Shown piece by piece: positions 46,245 to 57,468 of a stretch of DNA of 64,000 nucleotides. The DNA lies in the NCBI GenBank assembly GCA_032622095.1, contig CP136064.1, forward strand, positions 262,053,863 to 262,117,862. Reading direction: 5' to 3'. Origin of the DNA: Siphonodentalium dalli (taxonomy: Eukaryota > Mollusca > Scaphopoda > Gadilida > Siphonodentaliidae). The notes beneath the pieces are model-generated. The model did not search any database. It had not been told where the DNA came from and worked only from the letters and a program-made list of their open reading frames with translations. A program made the position numbers and the translations under genes. Within the stretch, counting starts at the first letter, position 1. The number at the start of each line of letters is the position of its first letter.

Positions 46245-46955
46245 TTTCTTTTTATTATATGCGCTACGTTATAAACGGCCCCAAAACTGCTAGTTTGTCC
46301 CACAGTTCACTACAAACTGTTACAAAGCTTCGACATTTGCATTTTGTTTACATTCCATCAATTGATTTGTTCACCACTGAATGACAAATATCGAGCATAT
46401 CCGCCATAAAAAATAGTCCCCATTGTTTTATTCTGAAATGATGTGAGAAAATTAATGTATACATAATTTAATGATAAGAAAATATAATAAAACAAGTTAA
46501 GTTAACATTATAACAATTAAATAACAGTTTATGAACATTTTAAGTCTTTATTTAGCGAGAAAGCACATGGCTCACAAGCTTGAAGCTATCGATCGGCCAT
46601 TGTGTTTTTATCGCTAACAAATAACTTCCGTTTTAGGAATTAAACTTTTTCGAGTTGGAGAAATCGTGTTGGATTTTTACGAAATGTGTAACAAGTAAAT
46701 AGATTGGTTGACTGTTATCATACAATACGCATATGGCGAATGATAGGCCAGCTAAACTAATTCAAACTAGTAACATTAAACAGTCAAATAACTAAAATTA
46801 TTGAAATTAAAGTTCACGAAAGTCGGAAGTTTTCAAATCGTTATCTTCTTCCAGTTCCATGATTCTATCAAATATTTTAGAACTTTGCTCGCGAGTAGCT
46901 TTGTGTATTAAATTATTTGTTATCGATAAAATACAACATTTTAAAACAAATCAAT

Positions 46956-48695
46956 TCAATCACTGTCTGAGTCATAAATCCTTCGAATTCGCTTATACTG
47001 CTTGCCCGAAACAGGACTAGTGTTCAGATTCATTTCATTCATCATGACTTTCTGGTTCTGTGAACTCTGTAAGTACACATTGATGGGTGCATGAAAAGTG
47101 TTCCCAGCGAAAATTGACGATAACATACCCGATGAACCAATGTCGATAGAACTCCGATTAGGCACATTCACTGACACTGGCGTAGAAATTGTATGCGGAA
47201 TATCAATGACTGTAGGGCTCCGATTATCAGGCACACTCACTGGCGTAGAATTTTGGCCTGGATTGGCTGGAATATCTATCACTGTAGACCTATCTACTTG
47301 CTCCGTCTCAGAAATGTCATATACATGTACAGATTCATTCCTGCCCATGCTGTCGGTGGAAGCTGAATGTGATAATAGTGATGATATCTGTTTACTTTGT
47401 TCGGGATTTATTTTCGAGTAGTTCAGCAAACTGTTGACGTTACGGTGTCCGGAAATCTGAATGATTTGATGAGCTGGAACACCTTTGTCGTTCAGCGTCT
47501 GCACAAGATGTTTACGAACGCTGTATGGTGTCAAACGTTTATCTGTTGTCAGATTTGCATCGTCGAGCATGTTCTTCATGATGGCATATATGTAATTTAG
47601 GCCCAACGCATTTCTTTTATACCATGGTTTCCCCTTACTCCACCCTTGGTGATTCAGAGCCAAGAAAAAAGGACTGTCAGGATCTTTGGTTTCCCCCGGT
47701 CTCTTATCAGCAAACAACTTATAAAGAGCGACAGGGTCCTTCGTTGGATCAGCAATAGAGTAGGCCCTGGGCTTTGTTTTTCGAATGTCACGTGGATTCT
47801 CACCTGTTCTAGTTTTAGTTTGCCTCTCTTGAGAATAAACGATATATTCCTCACCATTGCCATCCTCGCGAAGTTCAACATCGCCCCATCTGAGTGAGTG
47901 TGTTTCAATGCCAGTCCTCATTCCAAAGTGCAATGAACATATTATCCACATTGAGTTCATTAGTGATTTCGGTGTAAATGGTCCGAGAACTTGAGCTTCA
48001 TACAGCTTATCCAAATCTTCTGAAGAAATAGGGTCAGCTGCATGCACTTTGTTACCTTTGCCCATCGCCTTCAGCTGTTTTTGCTTACTTTTGAGTGTTT
48101 CTCTGCATTTAGCAAACTGATGGTCATCGATTATTGAAATCGGATACGAATTCAATCGTAAATGCCTGTCAAGTGATGAGATAAACGCTCGCAGCGAGGT
48201 TGGCTCATATTCCGACCCATCTTTCTTTCTCAAGGACAGCAGAAAATTGGAAATATATCCGCACAGTTTGTCAGGTGGTATGAACTCTGGCTGACGCTGT
48301 TCATTCATGGTGAGGAGAAACTCACAGAAAAGTCTCGTGTCGTAGTCAGTCTTCCTCTTGGTGTTTTTATTGCACTGCTCAGAATTAAATTGGTTAACAT
48401 CATCATCAGAGAGGTGCTTAAATCGACCACAGTTCCTACTAACAGAGGGTTCTGAACTAGTTTCTGTGGTGCTGACTGTAGCAATGGCAGTAGCATAAGT
48501 GCTTGGAGTTGGAATGTCACTGCAAAATGTCAATGGAGGATGGATATCTACATGCAAATTGGCAGTACTACTACTTCCAGTACCAGTAGTATCGTCAAAT
48601 TCACTATTCCATTCTTCTAAATTTGCTAAAACTTTATCCCAAGTTACTTCTTCAAGTTCTTGATCTAATTGCAAATTATCAAATGTAGAGTCCAT
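46956..48695 (-). CDS. Crypton-type tyrosine recombinase (YR)
   Basis: An intact 579-codon frame. Tyrosine recombinases cut and rejoin DNA through a covalent tyrosine link; Cryptons use them to move as circular DNA. Residues 1-90 are Ser/Thr-rich. 95-215 fit a core-binding helical domain. The catalytic domain is 222-440: R260 (LHFGMRTGIETHSLRW), K294 (RQTKTRTG), R394 in PYSVRKHLVQTLNDKG, H417 (ISGHRNV) and nucleophile Y426 (LLNYSKI). The usual His of the second box (HxxR) is Tyr391. The tail 470-530 repeats 'TVIDIP...TPVSV..NRS' twice and ends in a basic then acidic patch (KRIRRIYDSDSD). It is a single exon with no frameshift. A domesticated host gene is possible, but four of the five core residues are kept. 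A 155 bp palindrome lies downstream. Confidence 0.85.
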   Translation of the reverse strand: MDSTFDNLQLDQELEEVTWDKVLANLEEWNSEFDDTTGTGSSSTANLHVDIHPPLTFCSDIPTPSTYATAIATVSTTETSSEPSVSRNCGRFKHLSDDDVNQFNSEQCNKNTKRKTDYDTRLFCEFLLTMNEQRQPEFIPPDKLCGYISNFLLSLRKKDGSEYEPTSLRAFISSLDRHLRLNSYPISIIDDHQFAKCRETLKSKQKQLKAMGKGNKVHAADPISSEDLDKLYEAQVLGPFTPKSLMNSMWIICSLHFGMRTGIETHSLRWGDVELREDGNGEEYIVYSQERQTKTRTGENPRDIRKTKPRAYSIADPTKDPVALYKLFADKRPGETKDPDSPFFLALNHQGWSKGKPWYKRNALGLNYIYAIMKNMLDDANLTTDKRLTPYSVRKHLVQTLNDKGVPAHQIIQISGHRNVNSLLNYSKINPEQSKQISSLLSHSASTDSMGRNESVHVYDISETEQVDRSTVIDIPANPGQNSTPVSVPDNRSPTVIDIPHTISTPVSVNVPNRSSIDIGSSGMLSSIFAGNTFHAPINVYLQSSQNQKVMMNEMNLNTSPVSGKQYKRIRRIYDSDSD

Positions 48696-49761
48696 ATCTT
48701 CGTAAATTGTGAAAATTTTCTATTTATTATGATGCAGACGGAGATTGTTTGCATGAATACCTAAAGTACCTTCAATTTAAATTTACTATTACGTATAGTA
48801 TTAATTAGAACAGAAGAACAATCCAGGGGGGGAAACTCTTTCGCTACCGTAAAAATCAATAATAAAAAAAATAGTCCGGCTGTTATTGATACGCTTTGAA
48901 ACTTAATGTGATTCGCCGCTATAAACCGGAAGTAATCTACGAATAAGTAATACTATTGTGTTATCCATCGAGTCGGTCAGTGTTATCCATCGAGTCGGTC
49001 CAGGCGATGGATATAACGCTCTACGCCACGGCAATTTCCCACTATTTAATGGGGAAGCATATAATAAAATTGAGAATACACATATTAGGAATATAATTGA
49101 GGGGCAAGGTTCCCCCCTGTTAATGAAGATCCTCAAATATAGTTCGCACATGACGATCAGTATACACGGCTTCCTTTGATGACGGAGCTGAAGTATACGA
49201 TTGTTCATTGTTGTCACCATAGTACCATTCTCAAGGGTCCAAGAAAAAGTCGATTAGAATATCTCATATTCGCATGCTTATACCCTAGGTCGTTTCGCTT
49301 CTTGCTTCGCCGCGGGAGAGCGGGCGCTATATATAAAATTGATACCATATGAATGTTGATACATCATGTTGATTCCAACCAATAGATTGAAGAATTAAGC
49401 ATGTCACAGCGGTGGAAAACATGCGTACATCTTCTGGCCCTCGGTACATAATAACAAAGTCCGAAATTCTGGACACACAAACAAATGAATGCGAAAGCAA
49501 CATGCATGCCACATCAGTGAAAACCATGCATGCTTGCATCATGTGATTTCTCTAAGGTTAAATGTTAAGCGATATAGTAGGCGGACATTAAATCGTGCTG
49601 CATATGTAAAATTGACAATTGTTTTTAATCATTTACAAATTTCAAATATTATAAAAGTATAAACCACACACCAAATTGAATACTGAACCCACATGTCAAG
49701 GATGGTTGAGGCAGGGAAGCATTGCCCCACGAATACCCCAATAATATTCAGAGGGTCTCCG
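48696..49761. other. Non-coding stretch with short tandem duplication
   Basis: At 48959-49001 the 20-mer 'tgttatccatcgagtcggtc' occurs twice. Otherwise no motif is recognised. The sequence just above 48695 should hold the recombinase promoter, but no clear TATA box stands out. Confidence 0.45.
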
Positions 49762-50760
49762 TGGGGGGGGGGGGTGGGGGGGGGGGGGGGTGTCCACTTT
49801 GGGAAATTCCAACTGCACCCCACTTAAATCAAAATCAGACCACGCATAATTCCATTTGCACCCCATCCCTTGCACCTCACGGCTAAGGCCTAATATATCC
49901 TAGATATTCATAAACCATGGTTCTATATTTCCGACATGAGAACGTTAAGATATTCTAACCTGAACAATTGCATAAATCATAACAGCTAGTGGTCTAACTC
50001 CAGACAAATGCACACAGCTACGGGCAAGAGACCAGTACACAACGGGCTGACCATGGTTGTTCAAAACAATATATACAAGAAAATCGTAAATCCTAGCATC
50101 TAAACTGGCCTCAGCTGAAGCTGTCCTATAATGTTGGGGAATTTCAAACCTCATACTCCCCTATCAGGTTGGAAAATTCTCCAACTGATGACCATTTTAG
50201 TCCACAAGTTTGACCAAATGTAGTAAAATAATGTTTTGTTAAACTAATTAGCAGTTTTGTGTTGGCAATGGGGGGGGGGGGGGGCAATGACACACCGGGA
50301 CGACCATAGTTCGGCCCGGTGGGGAAAAAGTTTGAAATCTGAACAATAAAATCGCAAAATCTTAGCATCTAGACTAGCCTCAAGCTTGCATAGAGTTGGA
50401 AATTTCAAACCTGACATCCCCACTTAGGTTGGAAAATATTTCCGACTGATGACACTTCCAATAACAATGTTGACCAAATGTATGACACTATTGTTTTTTT
50501 AAAATTAACTAGCAGTTTTTGATTGGCCACGGGGGAGGGACCAGAACTCAAGTCGCCAACTTTTAGAAATGTCACCCCCCTAAGTTTGGAAAATTTCAAA
50601 CTGATGACCATTTCAGTCCAAAATTAATTCCCCCCAATAAATTGTTTGAAAATGAAACTACAAGAACATTTTCAACCTATTGTTGGTGTGAAATTTCCAA
50701 CTAACGTTTTGGCAGGTACGAAATTTCCAACTGTTCAAATTTTGACCAAAGTTGGGGGGT
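49762..50760. repeat. Repetitive stretch with G runs and 'ggaaatttccaac' blocks
   Basis: There are G runs at 49762-49790 and 50269-50284. Blocks like 'ttggaaaattctccaactga', 'tgaccattttagtccaa' and 'gaaatttccaactg' recur three to four times at about 240 bp spacing, and resemble 25.8-26.03 kb. Likely a diverged tandem or dispersed element. Confidence 0.5.
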
Positions 50761-50826
50761 GAGGCACACACAAACCCCCCTGTCGCCACGTCTCTGATAA
50801 TATGTACGGTTCCCACGCGTATTGAA

Positions 50827-51127
50827 ATGGATCCCATAACAGAGAAAGTGTTGAACGGCTTGTTCCGGTCTGGGCTGGGCCATTTTATGGCCTTGTTGGA
50901 AATTACTAAACGGCTAATAATGGTAAGCGATTGACCGACAGATGCAACTGGAAGAAGATTATATGGGGATGGACTTCTGTATGCATCTGGTTGGCCTGGT
51001 TGATTCTGCCATTGGGTGTATCGAATGCTTATCCCCTGGACAGCGAAGCGAGGCAGTAATTTCGTTCGTCAAAAAAGCTTGTTTACAACTACACAAGAGA
51101 CGCAATATTGCTCTTGGAGTTCGGTGA
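50827..51127 (+). pseudogene. Frameshifted coding fragment, unrecognised
   Basis: From ATG 50827 the frame reads MDPITEKVLNGLFRSGLGHF and MALLEITKRLIM, stopping at 50932-50934. One base out of frame the text continues RQMQLEEDYMGMDFCMHLVG, LVDSAIGCIECLSPGQRSEA and VISFVKKACLQLHKRRNIAL to 51127. Both pieces look like ordinary helical protein and together give about 100 residues, so a single indel near 50930 best explains the break. The end 'gttcggtgagg' is also a splice-donor-like site, so this may be a first exon. Starts of this kind occur before integrase-like genes in some transposons, but I cannot name the family. Confidence 0.4.
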
Positions 51128-51631
51128 GGTAGTTGTAGAACATTTTGATCACAGAAGTACCCATACTCGTCAGTGCTATAATGGTCATGGATATAGAACA
51201 GTACAGCACTGACTTTAGGTACCGAAATTATATATGTTTAAATGGGATATATGGTATTACTATACAGTGTAGGGAAATATCCAGGGCTGTTTTGATACAT
51301 GTTACAGGTATGGGAGCCCAAACCCAAATGTCTCCAAATTCCTAGTGGACAATATTGAGTCAACCTGAAATTCCTGAACTTACCACACTGTCTCAATACA
51401 AAATATGCAGTTGAATTAGTACCTTTATTGCATGCTAAGCAATACTATTTGTAATATTCTGGTATGTATCTGTATTGGTGTTGATTATGTGTAAAAGTCT
51501 TAATAACATTTTCATGACAGGAGGTGCGCAGGTACACAATTAAAGGCCATGTGCCAGTGCCAGTCTCCCATAAAGAACCTTGCATATGTAAGAGAATGTA
51601 CTGGCTTATATGGTCAAGGTAAACATCGTTT
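51128..51631. other. No gene recognised
   Basis: Only short frames were seen here, with no clear exon continuing the fragment at 50827-51127. Confidence 0.4.
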
Positions 51632-51790
51632 GGCCAAGGTATTCTCTTGTATATTTGAGATGTTCTCATATATTAGAGCATGCCCTGGCACAAGATGCTC
51701 TCATATATTAGAGCATGCCCTGGCCAAGGTATTCTCTTGTATATTTGAGATGCTCTCATATATTAGAGCATGCCCTGGCACATGGTATTC
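51632..51790 (+). repeat. 90 bp tandem duplication with inner repeats
   Basis: 'ggccaaggtattctcttgta' starts units at 51632 and 51722. Each unit holds 'ctcatatattagagcatgcc', which also occurs a third time between them. The motif 'tattctcttgtatatttgag' resembles the arms of the 5186-5650 element. Confidence 0.7.
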
Positions 51791-53150
51791 ACAAAATTTC
51801 TGGAAGCTCCAATAATGAAAGGGTTAAGTCATATGGGGATGTATCCTCGCCTGGAAACAGATGTCCCAACATTATTTCTGGATTTTTCCCTGATACAGTG
51901 GGTGTGGAAATACAGTGGGTGTGGGAATAATAGTAAGAGTAATAAATAAAATTACCCATTTGCGACTGTTCGGTATACGTGGAACCCGAATTTGGAATAG
52001 AACAGTTACTGTGCACATCATGAATCATCCATGTAGTAATGAAATTACAGATGAATCATAGAACTGATGACCATACTGCGCCATTAAGTTTTTATTGAAC
52101 AATTACAAAACAAATTAACCAAAGTATTGTCATAATAATGAAACATTCATGCAGACAAAATCAACCAAAGACTAGCGAAAACCATGGCCATCTGTTTTAA
52201 AGATAAAATAAATAGCTGTCAGGATGTGAACTACAAGTTACTGTTCGTGAGGTGAGGAAATGCATACATAAAAAAATGAAAACATCATTCTCACATTTCC
52301 CAAAATCTTTATTTAAGTTTCGAAATGTTAAAGCATGAAATTGACGTAACTAGCTTCGTGTAATGGGATCCGTTGCTTTGTCCTACGGCAATAATCAATG
52401 TACCACTTTGAACAATACCAAAGGAAACTACAATATTTGGCAATAAGTTTGAATACAACGAAACTACTAGCTCGCCTTTCCCATCGAATATTCTTTATGG
52501 TTTGTCCAATTTTAGTTGCATGATCATCGGTGCGTATATACCAGTTCCTGAAAACAACACATTGCTTCGTGATCCAGCAATGGGAATCGGTACTTGAAGC
52601 CTGTTCTCAAATGAAAATAATGTCCAGCTTAGAGCCGGTAACTATTATATGCTACCATACGCGGTTGCATCCCGTGAGCTGAACGTTATTCCCACTCAGG
52701 GTAGCTTCAAGCACTGGGACACATTGCTTCGTTATTACTGTTAATAATGTGTCGTTTTAATTCAATTATACAAAAATAATAACTTACAGTAATTTGTATT
52801 TCACAAACTAACTAGGGCGGATCTCATGCCTCATATACTATAAAATAAAATGCAACAATTTATTGCTCTCAGTGTAATGAAAAAAGAAGAAGAGAAAAGC
52901 ATGTTATTCTTTGTAATGTGAGTGGTGTTATGTCTGACTGAGCGTGACATGAATGGATGAGTGGTGGCCTTCAAAATCGCATGCAAACAACCACTAGAAA
53001 ACGACACAAACATTTATCTGATAATCAAGCCACGGCTAATTTCAAGTTTTTTATAATTCATCCAGGGATGGTATGATCATGCAGATCATAATACCTTTGC
53101 GCAACGCCATGAACGTTGCATGACTTTCATATAGATCTTGTTAAGCTTAT
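51791..53150. other. No gene recognised
   Basis: Short frames only, with no recognised motif. Confidence 0.4.
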
Positions 53151-53254
53151 AGCGGGCTAGGATCACCAAATTCACCCTCTGGGAACCTCATTCTGCTGAG
53201 GCACTAAGTAGAATGAGGTCCCCAGATGGTGAATTTGGTGATGCTAGCCCGCTA
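53151..53254. mobile_element. MITE fragment: one inner inverted pair
   Basis: 'agcgggctaggatcaccaaa' at one end pairs with 'tttggtgatgctagcccgct' at the other, with 'gaggcactaag' in the middle. It is the inner junction of the double-hairpin MITE family of 16.4-17.2 kb, without the terminal 'tgtctgtcatttgc' parts. Confidence 0.7.
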
Positions 53255-54155
53255 TTACATGATTTCCTATTCCAATTTGAACAAATCCCCGACTGTCCAT
53301 CCAAGTATTGTTCAGTCATACATAAGACCACAATCACGTAGCTTGTTTAGCACATACCATGACTTTTAAAGATGCATTATCCTATTTGATGGTCCTATAT
53401 CACTATTGCTCCAGCTTCAGAATTAAAGAGTATTGTACACGAACCCCGGCCATTTATGGAACCATCTCCTTGTATGTTCAACAGAATATAATACACAACA
53501 CAAGAATGCGTCTGGGCCATGATTGGTGCAAATTGCATGCATGTGCTATACACGAGCGTTGCAAACAACATGGTAGTTATAATGTAAATGAACTTATGAA
53601 TCGAGTCATACAGTCATTTTCATTACAATTATCCATGTTGGTTGCATCATCCACAGAGCACAGGAATGTATTTTACACTAATCGATTGCTCAAATGCATT
53701 CGTTTGTTGCATATATTTTTGATGACCCTAGCAGGAGATTGTCACATATATATGGTCGGATTTAGTGTTCAGTACCCCTTTAAACAAAATTAACTCAGAG
53801 TCGAGGAATTACGGTTTGAAGCATCGTTAGACTTATTTGAAAACCTATCATGTTCATCGCTTTTAATAACATATTGGCGCCAGGTAATTCATCTCAGGTT
53901 TGACTCTAGAGTTAACGGAATTGGCCGAACGCCACCGTGGGTGTGCGTTTGTTGAAATTCAATATTGTACAGATTTTATGTTAATCACGATAAAACACTT
54001 ATTGTATTTATTTCGTAGGGGGAAAAAGACATATTGGACAGGATCAGACAAATTTACGTGTAACTTGTGGCATTATTGTATTGTATATATGATTGGGGTA
54101 ATGTTTTAATGTCTAAAACTGTCTCGGCACAAGTAGTTGGTCAAGCGCTATATCA
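53255..54155. other. No gene recognised
   Basis: The 144-codon frame at 53359-53793 (Cys/His-containing, ends PFKQN) is open, but it has no known motif and AT-rich codons. It could be chance or an old element. Confidence 0.35.
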
Positions 54156-54161
54156 TAATCG
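54156..54161. repeat. Target-site duplication TAATCG (left)
   Basis: TAATCG is repeated at 54368-54373, directly flanking the foldback element. Confidence 0.7.
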
Positions 54162-54367
54162 TACGGCAGCGTAGAACCGCCACCTCCACTTTTGTTACTA
54201 ACTTGATTAAACAAGTTACTAACTTGTTTAATCAAGTTAGCTAACTTGTTTAATCAAGTTAGCTAACTTGTTTAATCAAGTTAGCTAACTGTTTAAACAA
54301 GTTAGCTAACTTGATTAAACAAGTTAGCTAGTAACAAAAGAGGAGGTGGCGGTTCTACGCAGCCGTA
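54162..54367. mobile_element. Foldback MITE with internal 22 bp repeats
   Basis: The ends 'tacggcagcgtagaaccgcc' and 'ggcggttctacgcagccgta' are inverted repeats that continue as 'acctcc(a/t)cttttgttacta'. The centre is about five copies of 'aacttgtttaatcaagttag', itself a palindrome. With a perfect 6 bp target duplication (TAATCG), the insertion is well supported. It has no coding capacity. Confidence 0.85.
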
Positions 54368-54747
54368 TAATCGTCATTATTGCTATGTTTATAAACTGGT
54401 GTGTGATTTTTTACGGCGCTAAATCTACACGTTTTGATATATCGGGGGGAATTAATGGGGAAATGGATTTTTGTGAGTGGGAATTTTATTTAACTGGCTG
54501 CTGTAGTTCTGGGTTTTTCCAGATCAAATTTGGCTGTGGGATAGCCCTGTCGTACACTTGGGGATTTATTTTAAACAGTAAATGCATAACCTATGATTTT
54601 TCTTGAATTTTGTTGATCAACTGGTATCAATCTAGCTGCGTAAACATCACTGGAGTTGCATATTGGCTTCAATTCAGTGAATTTGGCCGAAACGATAACA
54701 CTGTCGCCTACGGCAAACCATTTAGTTCAGTGATTCCTAATTAACGT

Positions 54748-54985
54748 TCAATTGTGACAAAATTACACAATACAATTTCTGGTCTCTGTTAACAGTAACC
54801 ACTATTGTTCGTAGGCTAATAACCACACCTTTTTAGACCAGAAAATATTCGGAATATAATCAATATTAATCGATAGAAGCATTTCCGGACAGGGGTCTTC
54901 GAATCATATCTGGTATTTTATACCTCGGTAACTATATAACACATGTTTACAAAGAGATAATCCACCTGTAACAATTATACTTTGT
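54748..54985 (+). repeat. Dispersed repeat pair (A+B modules)
   Basis: Module A (54748-54850, 'ctctgttaacagtaaccact') is found inverted at 61783-61880. Module B (54846-54985, 'gatagaagc.tttccggaca') recurs twice in tandem at 62055-62310. The modules are in opposite relative orientation at the two sites. Confidence 0.65.
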
Positions 54986-55077
54986 ATCAATCGTATTTTA
55001 AATCAGTGAAGGCTCTTTAAACATGGGTTATCGCATACATGGAAAGGCAACAGTCTCTTTAATTTTTAGAGCCAGAT

Positions 55078-55080
55078 TTA
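55078..55080. repeat. Target-site duplication TTA (left)
   Basis: TTA flanks the outer element here and at 58709-58711. Confidence 0.6.
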
Positions 55081-55657
55081 GGGTCTAATCTCATTGCACA
55101 CGCGCGTGCGATTAATCGCAGCGTTTTTTAAGGTGCGTGTTAACATAACACAGAGCGATTCGTGATCAATTAGGCCCGTTCCAAACGACGGATTTTTGTC
55201 GACTCGAATCTAATACCAGACCCACAATTGTATTAAATGCGTCTAAAATGCGAGTTTGAAACAATTAGATCCGTGTCAGACGCACCACAGACGAATCCCC
55301 GTCCAATTCAGACGAATCCTCGTCGGTGATGCGTCTGAAATCCGTCTTGGTTTCAAACGACGGATTTTTGTCGACTCGAATCTAATACATGTGACGAGAA
55401 GAGCCGAAAGTTTCCGAATAACGAATGCAAATGCTATGATAATGATGTGATAATGGTATAATAATGAGGGAGTTCCCCTTATCTGCGGAAATACCCACAT
55501 GACGTCATTTGTCGCACGCTCTCTTTGTTATAAAGAAAGATATATCTATAAGAATTGCTTAAGTAACATTGTGAAAAATTTAATTATTATGGCAGTTTGA
55601 TTTCTCAACGAACATGGCATGTCACTGACTCACATCTTATAATGAATATATTATCAA

Positions 55658-56174
55658 TGATTTATAATAATTCATATATACCGGTATAAGGGATATGGGT
55701 TGTAGCAACTGATTTATAATAATTCATATAGACCGATATTCCTTATTGTAAGGGATAGGGGTGGTAGTCTCTGATGTATAATAATTAATATATACCGGTA
55801 TTACTTATTATGAGGGGTAGGATTAGTAGCCTATGATTTATAATATTCATAGATAACGGTATTCCTTATTATAAAGAATATAGGGTGGTAGCCTATGATT
55901 TATAATAATTAATATATTCCGGTATTCCTTATTATAAGGGGCAGAGTGGTAGCCTCAGATTTATAATAATTCATATAAACCGGTATTACTTATTATGAGG
56001 GTATGGATAGTAGCCTATGAATTATAATAATTCATATATACCGGTATTCCTTATTATAAAGGATATAGGGTGGTAGCCTATGATTTATAATAATTATTAT
56101 ATTCCGGTAATCCTTATTATAAGTGGTAGGGGGTGGCAGTCTCTGATTTATAATAATTCTTGTATACCGGTATT
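55658..56174. repeat. About 62 bp tandem repeat, eight to nine units
   Basis: The unit is 'tgatttataataattcatat', 'ataccggtattccttattat' and 'aagg.ata.ggtggtagccta'. It lies within the level-2 element. Confidence 0.85.
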
Positions 56175-56439
56175 TACATGCATGGTATACACATATATAG
56201 ATGGCAATTGGTTGCACGATATAACATTTATTTGTAGCGCCTATTATAGTATATTATATACCTGCATATACAATATACATCCTCATATACATGAGCACAT
56301 ATATTCGCGCTGCAGTCGCGCATATATATATATATATACATAATTTATACTGTATTTTAGTATATATATGTATAACATATACCGGTATATATAGGCCTCT
56401 ATATCTACGCGTGACCAATTTTTGACGGTAACCGGGAAT

Positions 56440-57468
56440 TAGGGCCGGACGAATCGGCAATATCAACATCGAATCGAATCTCGAATCGAATCATGATAAT
56501 GATTCGAAATCGAATCGAATCTCGAATCGAATATTTTTAAAACACTTTAGTAGATTTGCGGTACCGATCAGTGGGAGGCACGAGCAAAAATTGGGACAAA
56601 TATCATTGCAAAGGGAAACTCTTATGCGAATGTAAGCTTCACCCTGTCGCGCACAGCAGGCACGCGCGATATCAAAATTGCGCATCGTGACTTGGGAATG
56701 GCACATACGCAAACGGGATTACAGGAACTATGTATAGTATCCCAACTTGGGTCTGTCCATCGGATCAATTGAGTTGTCATGAAAGATAAATGGTCAACCA
56801 TATTACATTTCCCGGATAACATATTATGTATAAAGATGTTGATCGGATTTGGACACGACATGTTGGTGCCCAAAATGTTTATTTAATATATTTATATCGT
56901 GTTAAGTTTTAAATTTAAAAAATACATATTTAATTGAGCTGCGTAACGCAATATAGGGTTTTCTGGTAAGAATGTCATATACCGATATACAAATATGTCC
57001 CACAAGAAATCCACTCGCTTCCGCAGCTGGGGCCGCGGGTAAAATCGCGAAATTTCTGCTTTTATGTGGTGGAAGCAACCCGTGTGCGCTACGATTATGG
57101 TGCAACCGTGATGAACACGCGAACGATCACAGACCCACCAGCAGGTTGCACGAGTAACCCACCGACCTGCCATGAGTAACCAGTGCTGGGACTGGGAGGC
57201 CAATATATATGAGCAGTGCATGGGCTATTGGACAACTTACCCTATACACATTTGACCACGGAGATCACAGATGGTCGCGGAAGGAGCCTCAGGTTAAGTA
57301 TTGGGGATATAATGAATGTTTTGTATATATAATGCAGTCTATTCCCGGCGATAAAGTCTTGCATACAACGATTCGAAATATCCCGAATCACACGACCGCT
57401 TTCGAATCGAATCGAATCGGAACGAAAATTCGAAATCGAATCGAATCTCTAAGCTTCGTCGGGCCCTA
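56440..57468. mobile_element. hAT-like TIR element (level 3)
   Basis: The left end TAGGGCCGGACGAA and the complement of the right end TAGGGCCCGACGAA match at 13 of 14. Subterminal 'atcgaatcgaatctcgaatc' repeats follow on both sides, as hAT transposase sites often do. Flanks CCGGGAAT and CCGGAATC are close to an 8 bp duplication. No transposase frame is recognised. Confidence 0.65.

Noticed and set aside
47098-47908. Plus- and minus-strand frames inside the recombinase gene
   Set aside because: They are other-frame shadows of the 579-codon gene.
53359-53793. 144-codon plus frame
   Set aside because: It is long enough to notice, but no motif, no splice logic and AT-rich codon use; kept only as an unexplained open frame.
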